Below, piece after piece: positions 35,888 to 39,946 of a DNA stretch of 39,946 nucleotides (position 1 is the first letter of the stretch; each line of letters begins with the position of its first letter). The DNA lies in the NCBI GenBank assembly GCA_003216275.1, contig QCJC01000014.1, positions 1 through 39,946 on the forward strand, given 5' to 3'. This stretch comes from Prochlorococcus sp. AG-402-P18. Lineage in GTDB: Bacteria > Cyanobacteriota > Cyanobacteriia > PCC-6307 > Cyanobiaceae. Position numbers and translations under genes: made by a program. The notes below the pieces were generated by a model. It was not told the DNA's origin. It saw only the letters and a program-made list of their open reading frames with translations, and ran no database searches.

Positions 35888-36597
35888 TTGAACGTTGGGC
35901 ACTCATAAGTGGTCTTATGGGTGATCTTGAGACCTATGAATTGATTCAAAAAGATTTAAAAAATACTCGCGGAGATATAACTCTTTTTGTTTTAGGAGAC
36001 GTTGTAGGACCAGACAAGAATTGTGATGCACTTTTAAATAGACTAATAAATCCTCATCGTGATGATTTGAAACCAAACTGTATTTATGGCTGGTGGGAGG
36101 AACAATTATTGGCAGAATTAGGTTACCGTGGAGAGAGAAAGTCAGATGCCTTACGACTCAATAAAGGAGACGATGCTGTAATTGCTCTTATAAATGCTGT
36201 TGATCCATATTACTTAGGATGGATATCATCACTTCAATTTGGATTTGTAGAACTTGATTGTGGCTTAATTCATGGAAGTTCGAAAGATGTAGGAGACATT
36301 CTGACAATGCAAACACCTCCACTTACTCTTCTTGATCGAATTACCCGACTTAATGTGAATAGATTATTCACAGCTAGAAGTAAACAGCAATTTCATCTTG
36401 AGTTAACTGATGCTGTAGTTGACTCAAAAATTAAAGATTTAAATGAAGAACGAAACCAGGAGCATACTCTTCCTAAACGTGCAGTCATAGGAATTGGAGC
36501 AGGGGCTAATTACACTCTTTATGACGTTGGAAGTGATAAGACTCACTTCCTAACGGTTTCTGATGTCACTAAATCCAGAGGGCTTGGATTCGCGTAA
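35884..36597 (+). CDS. Degenerate phosphoesterase-like protein
   Basis: This 237-residue protein is a more eroded relative of its upstream neighbour. SGLMGDLETYELI stands in for SDIHGN, VLGDVVGPDKN for GDxxG, YGWWEEQLL for GNHD, LIHGSSKDVG for the His motif, and LFTARSKQQFHLE for GHTH, so most metal ligands are gone. It is probably non-catalytic, for example a partner of the preceding protein. I choose the ATG at 35884, whose ATGA overlaps the previous stop, over the GTG at 35875. It is the third gene of the operon behind the Fur/Zur-type operator and the last before R4. Confidence 0.72.
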   Translation: MIERWALISGLMGDLETYELIQKDLKNTRGDITLFVLGDVVGPDKNCDALLNRLINPHRDDLKPNCIYGWWEEQLLAELGYRGERKSDALRLNKGDDAVIALINAVDPYYLGWISSLQFGFVELDCGLIHGSSKDVGDILTMQTPPLTLLDRITRLNVNRLFTARSKQQFHLELTDAVVDSKIKDLNEERNQEHTLPKRAVIGIGAGANYTLYDVGSDKTHFLTVSDVTKSRGLGFA

Positions 36598-36649
36598 CCA
36601 CTCTTTCCAAAAGAATTTCGAGGATGGTTCAGTTCAAGGACTTATTGGA

Positions 36650-36755
36650 ATCTCAAGGTGTCTCAAAAATGGCCTAACTTTTTGTGGTATTGGCCTTACC
36701 CTATATTATCGCTCTAATAAGTTCCTATGACTTGAGGTATAGGAGTTTTATTGTC
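36650..36755 (+). repeat. Cassette repeat R4, left half only (attR-like)
   Basis: The left part follows R2 closely: (A/G)TCTCAA at 36650 and 36660, GCCTAAC at 36672, GCCTTAC at 36693, ATTATCGCTC, then CTATGACTTGAGGTATAGGA and GTTTTATT. After about 36753 the similarity stops: no AACGT, no right arm, no TTTTGAGAC. The half site is the mirror of R0, which has only the right side. Confidence 0.78.
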
Positions 36756-36888
36756 TATTGATTCAGCGATAAATCTTCTCGTATTTTGTCCAGAACCAAA
36801 CAGATTTATCGACTACTTGAAACCATCAGAATCAGGGAGACGAGCAAATGCAGCAAATATCAAGATATTTTTCCCAAACGTAAAGGAT
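36756..36888. other. Unassigned stretch after the last left half repeat
   Basis: A + strand frame stays open for 53 codons from TTG 36751 to TAG 36909, but it overlaps the 3' end of the TPR gene on the other strand and has no ribosome binding site; I do not call it a gene. It could be a remnant of what lay beyond the insertion point. Confidence 0.4.
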
Positions 36889-37506
36889 TCATTCACAATT
36901 CTCCTTTAGTAATTTCTTTGCTTCTTCATCGCCCAGATTTACTGCTTTTCTCCAGTCTTCGCATGCACTTTTTATATCACCAACTTCTTTTTTTAAATTG
37001 GCACGATTAAAAAAGGCATCTGAGTCCTTAGGATTGATTTTTATAACTTGTGAATAATCATCAATTGCTCCAACAAAATCCCCCATTTTGTACTTTGCAC
37101 TTGCTCTATTGAAATATCCATCTACATATAAAGGATCAAAACCTAATGCTTTGTTTTGATCGTCTATGGCTCCATCAAAATCACCTAAATTACGTTTGGC
37201 ATTGCCTCGCATTGAGTAGATAAGGCAAATCTCAATGGGTGAAAGTCCCAATGCTTTGTTGTAGTCAAGTATTGCCCCTTCATAATTCGCAACTTCGAAT
37301 TTATCTTGTGCTCTATTAAAGAAGTATTCGTAATTTTTTACCTTTTTATTTGGATCATCTTCATCTCTTAGAGCAATCATTAAACCTGCGCCTATAACTA
37401 CGGCAGTTGATCCGATGACTAGGTTTTTATTAACTTTCATAAGAGACATGCCGATAGCAGTCGCAATACTTACTCCCAAAGCAATCGCAGTATTGTGGAG
37501 TTTCAT
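36889..37506 (-). CDS. Membrane-anchored TPR protein
   Basis: The 205-residue protein has two hydrophobic stretches at the N-terminus (about 6-22 and 28-46), then four TPR-like units from residue 57: YEYFFNRAQDKFEVANYEGA, IYSMRGNAKRNLGDFDGAID, YFNRASAKYKMGDFVGAIDD and FFNRANLKKEVGDIKSACED. The GDFxGAIDD wording is that of the TPR genes at the left of the window. It may hold partner proteins at the membrane. It starts three bases after the nuclease stop, on the same strand, so the two are probably one transcript. Confidence 0.82.
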   Translation of the reverse strand: MKLHNTAIALGVSIATAIGMSLMKVNKNLVIGSTAVVIGAGLMIALRDEDDPNKKVKNYEYFFNRAQDKFEVANYEGAILDYNKALGLSPIEICLIYSMRGNAKRNLGDFDGAIDDQNKALGFDPLYVDGYFNRASAKYKMGDFVGAIDDYSQVIKINPKDSDAFFNRANLKKEVGDIKSACEDWRKAVNLGDEEAKKLLKENCE

Positions 37507-37509
37507 CTT

Positions 37510-37827
37510 TTATTTTTTGCTCCAATTACATTGATTTTTATACCTTTCATAGATGCGTGCATACCCTTTTTCAACTAGCTCTTCTTGAATATTTATAGAT
37601 CTTTTGTAGAGTTCAACGATTGTTCTTCCGTATCTATCTTCAGTGATACGTCTAATGGTTACTGTTGAACCAGCAACTAAATCATTGAGATGATCTTTTG
37701 CTGCTTTAGCAAGGATTTGATTGCCTCTTGTCCCTCCCAATTCAGGAGTGTCAATACAGGCAAGTCTGACCTTCTCTCCTTGTGTCGTTGTGCAAGTATC
37801 ACCGTCATAGCATCTTTGAATTATCAC
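37510..37827 (-). CDS. Thermonuclease (SNase)-family nuclease; N-terminus probably longer
   Basis: The staphylococcal-nuclease fold is clear: YDGDT (7-11), VRLACIDTPE with Arg21, Asp26 and Glu29, and DRYGR with Arg68 match the catalytic Arg35/Asp40/Glu43/Arg87 set, so it should cut nucleic acid. Starting from the GTG at 37827 gives only 105 residues. The same frame stays open upstream to 37977 and encodes a strong hydrophobic helix (FFTAIFIVFFLALIALL), so the real protein is most likely membrane-anchored or exported. No ATG lies in that frame; an ATG at 37975 is in another frame and meets TGA after seven codons, where a +1 shift would join the two. Confidence 0.8.
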   Translation of the reverse strand: MIIQRCYDGDTCTTTQGEKVRLACIDTPELGGTRGNQILAKAAKDHLNDLVAGSTVTIRRITEDRYGRTIVELYKRSINIQEELVEKGYARIYERYKNQCNWSKK

Positions 37828-37996
37828 GCTTGGTAGTTCTTGGGAACTTGGATAATTAATTAGTGTTTGTAAAAGCGCAATTAAGGCTAAGAAAAAAACA
37901 ATGAATATTGCTGTAAAAAATCCAATCAGTAGATTCCTAATAAATCTTTGCTCAGAACTCAGTTTGTTTTTGCATTTTTATTTATCCATTTTCGAT

Positions 37997-38055
37997 GTTC
38001 TAACCTCGTTCTTTTATTCAACATAGAGAAGAGATGTTATGTCAGAACTTTATCG
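37997..38055 (+). repeat. Degenerate cassette repeat (R5)
   Basis: GTTCTAACCTCGTTCTT (37997-38013) matches the outer left part of R1; TTTTATTCAACATAG follows directly at 38012, like the ychF core, and GTTATGTCAGAACTT recalls the R2 right arm. Arms no longer pair well. It lies between the nuclease/TPR pair and the sulfotransferase gene. Confidence 0.5.
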
Positions 38056-38211
38056 TTCTTGATAGGCTTTTTTTTGCATTTTTAATCTAGATTTTTAGTT
38101 TTTGTTAGCCAAGTGAAACTCAGGGTTGGCTGCATTATTTCTTAAGCAATAATAATATTGGCTTTTTATATAATATGGTCTTGAATATCTTTATTTGATT
38201 TCACTAGGACT

Positions 38212-39759
38212 GTGGATAGTAGAAAAAAAAATGATTTTTCTAGCAAGAACCAAAGGAAAAGAGTAACTACATTTTCAGTTCCAATCTCTTTAGAAGAGAA
38301 CATTTATAATTCTATCGACAATCCTTTACAGCTTTCTAAAGAACAAATAATTAAACAAGCTTTTAGGTTTCATTCACAAGGAAATATTTCAGAAGCTGTA
38401 AAATATTATCAATATTTTCTTAATCAAGGTTTTAATGATCATCGAGTTTTTTCTAATTATGGGGTGATTTTAGGTGATCTCGGTAAATTAGAAGAAGCAG
38501 AATTATTACAACGCAAAGCAATTGAATTCAAACCTGATTACGCAAATGGTCATTATAATCTAGGAAACACTTTGAACAATCTTGGTAAACTAGAAGAAGC
38601 AGAATTATTACAACGCAAAGCAATTGAACTTAAACCTGGTTTTGCAAAGGCTTATTCAAATCTAGGCACAGTATTAAGAGGACTTGGAAAACTAGAAGAA
38701 GCAGAATCATCACATCTAAAAGCATTGGAACTCAACCCTGATTTAACTAAAACCTACTATGCTTTGTCGATACTTAAATGTACAGATAATAAAAAAGGAT
38801 GGCAAGATAAACTCTTTTCATTGGAAATTTTAAATAATAAATCAAAAGAAGATCAGATTGATATTTACTTTGCTAGAGCAAACATCCTACATAAGGAACA
38901 AAATTACGATAAGAGTTCTAAATTCCTCCACTTAGCAAATGAATTGAAACTTGAGTTAGCAAAATCTCAGGCTGATTTACTAATTAAAAAATCTAAAGTA
39001 TTACTTGATGTATCTGGTGAGGAAGAAATTATAGATAAAAATTATAAAAACTATTCTGAAAATATTTTTATTGTAGGAATGCCAAGAAGCGGTTCTACAT
39101 TATTAGAATCTATCCTTAGTATGAATAGCGATGTTGATGACCTGGGCGAAGTCAACTTTCTTGAGGAATCATTCTTAGAATATAAGAAAAAGAATGAAGG
39201 GTTAACACTTGCTGATTTGTATTTGCAAAAAGTTAAAAACAATAATAAGCAATCCTCTGTAAAGACTAATAAATGGCTATATAACTTTCAATATGTAGGT
39301 ATTATTGCAAATAATATACCCAATGCCAAAATTATTCACTGTTATAGAAATCCTTTAGACAATATTTTATCTATATATAGAACGCAGCTTGCTAAAGGAA
39401 ACGAATATTCATCTTCCTTAATTGATTGTGCAAGAGTTTATTTAAATCAAGAGGAGGTAATGAATAAGTATAAAAATAGATTTCGATCAATAATATATGA
39501 CTTAAATTATGATTTATTAGTGATTGAACCTAGTCGTGAAATCAAATCATTAATCGACTGGTTGAAATGGGAATGGGACGATTCATATCTTTCTCCGCAC
39601 TCTAATCAACGCTTAGTTTCAACAGCAAGTAGTGTTCAAGTTCGTTCCCCAATTAATTCAAAATCTGTTGGAGGTTGGAAGAACTATAGAGAGATGCTTC
39701 ATCCAGCTATTGAGATTTTAGAAAAACATGAAAAATATAAGAACCTGAAATTCTCGTAA
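38212..39759 (+). CDS. TPR-repeat sulfotransferase
   Basis: The N-terminal half begins with the shared module (TFSVPISLEEN ... QIIKQAFRFHSQGNISEA) and at least four TPR units to about residue 190. The C-terminal half is a sulfotransferase: the PAPS loop IFIVGMPRSGSTLLES at 285-300 and the 3'-phosphate site CYRNPLDNILSIYR are present. It should transfer sulfate from PAPS to an unknown acceptor, perhaps a surface polysaccharide or protein. Two TPR units are nearly identical in DNA (38482 and 38584; one difference in 45 bases), a sign of recent duplication. The start is GTG at 38212; the frame is closed upstream by TGA at 38182. AGGA lies only two bases before it. Confidence 0.88.
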   Translation: MDSRKKNDFSSKNQRKRVTTFSVPISLEENIYNSIDNPLQLSKEQIIKQAFRFHSQGNISEAVKYYQYFLNQGFNDHRVFSNYGVILGDLGKLEEAELLQRKAIEFKPDYANGHYNLGNTLNNLGKLEEAELLQRKAIELKPGFAKAYSNLGTVLRGLGKLEEAESSHLKALELNPDLTKTYYALSILKCTDNKKGWQDKLFSLEILNNKSKEDQIDIYFARANILHKEQNYDKSSKFLHLANELKLELAKSQADLLIKKSKVLLDVSGEEEIIDKNYKNYSENIFIVGMPRSGSTLLESILSMNSDVDDLGEVNFLEESFLEYKKKNEGLTLADLYLQKVKNNNKQSSVKTNKWLYNFQYVGIIANNIPNAKIIHCYRNPLDNILSIYRTQLAKGNEYSSSLIDCARVYLNQEEVMNKYKNRFRSIIYDLNYDLLVIEPSREIKSLIDWLKWEWDDSYLSPHSNQRLVSTASSVQVRSPINSKSVGGWKNYREMLHPAIEILEKHEKYKNLKFS

Positions 39760-39946
39760 AAGTCAATATAAATATCTCTTTTAAGGACAAGTTTAATCTT
39801 TCTTGTTATCAAATTTAAAATATCATCAAGATTTAGAATTTTCCTAATTCATGTCTAATCATTGTTATTAACTTGTATCAACGTATAGCTGTTAATTTTT
39901 ACTTACATTATCTCATAATAGCGATTTCAAAACCTATAGATTTTTA
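39760..39946. other. Gene-free right edge
   Basis: No gene is seen. GTCTAAT (39853), ATCAACGTATAGC (about 39877) and ATAATAGCGATTTC (about 39916) recall parts of the cassette repeat family, but the match is poor. Confidence 0.35.

Noticed and set aside
36751-36909. 53-codon + strand frame after R4
   Set aside because: TTG start without ribosome binding site, overlaps the TPR gene on the other strand, no recognisable protein; may be a remnant but cannot be supported.
39853-39930. A further full copy of the cassette repeat at the right edge
   Set aside because: Only scattered short matches (GTCTAAT, ATCAACGTATAG, ATAGCGATTT); arms do not pair. Kept only as a possible trace.
1-39946. tRNA, rRNA, CRISPR arrays and insertion sequences
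   Set aside because: I found no cloverleaf with the usual T-arm, no rRNA sequence, no short regularly spaced repeats and no transposase or integrase. The tandem repeats seen are either TPR coding units or the cassette repeats.

Overview
This window is a piece of a small-genome marine picocyanobacterium, almost certainly Prochlorococcus. The evidence is low G+C, very tight packing, the psbD-psbC and ycf4 photosystem genes, petM, an NTRC-type thioredoxin reductase, an IF-1 with a Gly/Arg-rich tail, and the proton-translocating transhydrogenase genes. I suspect a low-light clade but cannot fix the strain.

Layout. (1) 1-1371: two TPR proteins flanking a 360-base gene-free stretch; the left one runs off the window. 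(2) 1405-27744: a conserved core block. It holds a cobalamin pair with a small 2Fe-2S protein, maf, psbC/psbD (overlapping, psbC starting with GTG), ycf4, a cyclophilin lipoprotein, ilvH with an upstream hydrolase, petM (32 codons), a ycf39-like gene, infA, NTRC, the pnt transhydrogenase operon, dxr, an NSS sodium symporter, cysS, polA, an efflux adaptor and the GTPase gene ychF. A clear bidirectional terminator separates maf from psbC. (3) 27718-36755: a cassette region starting at the 3' end of ychF. (4) 36756-39946: a TPR/nuclease pair on the minus strand and a TPR-sulfotransferase.

The most unusual feature is region 3. The last codons of ychF, plus about 65 bases after its stop, are the first member of a family of large intergenic repeats (27718, 31381, 32330, 33990, 36650; degenerate traces near 37997 and perhaps 39853). 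Complete copies have a core that repeats the 3' end of ychF, inverted arms around that core, and outer heptamer repeats (TCTAAC, TTGAGAC and their complements). The ychF copy has only the right half and the copy at 36650 only the left half, while the three copies between have both. This is the pattern expected of attL, internal att sites and attR in a tandem array of integrated cassettes. Each interval carries its own same-strand cargo: an ATP-grasp/alpha-E/transglutaminase operon; a small Cys-containing lipoprotein; a TPR protein with a short-chain dehydrogenase; and a CobW-like protein with two degenerate phosphoesterases behind a Fur/Zur-type operator. No recombinase gene lies in the window, so mobility is an inference.

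How the genes work together: psbD/psbC, ycf4, petM and ycf39 concern photosynthetic electron transport and its assembly; NTRC and PntAB manage NADPH and redox state; cobQ, ilvH and dxr are biosynthetic; polA, cysS, infA and ychF are information processing. The TPR proteins at both ends and in the cassettes belong to families that expand by 102-bp tandem duplication.
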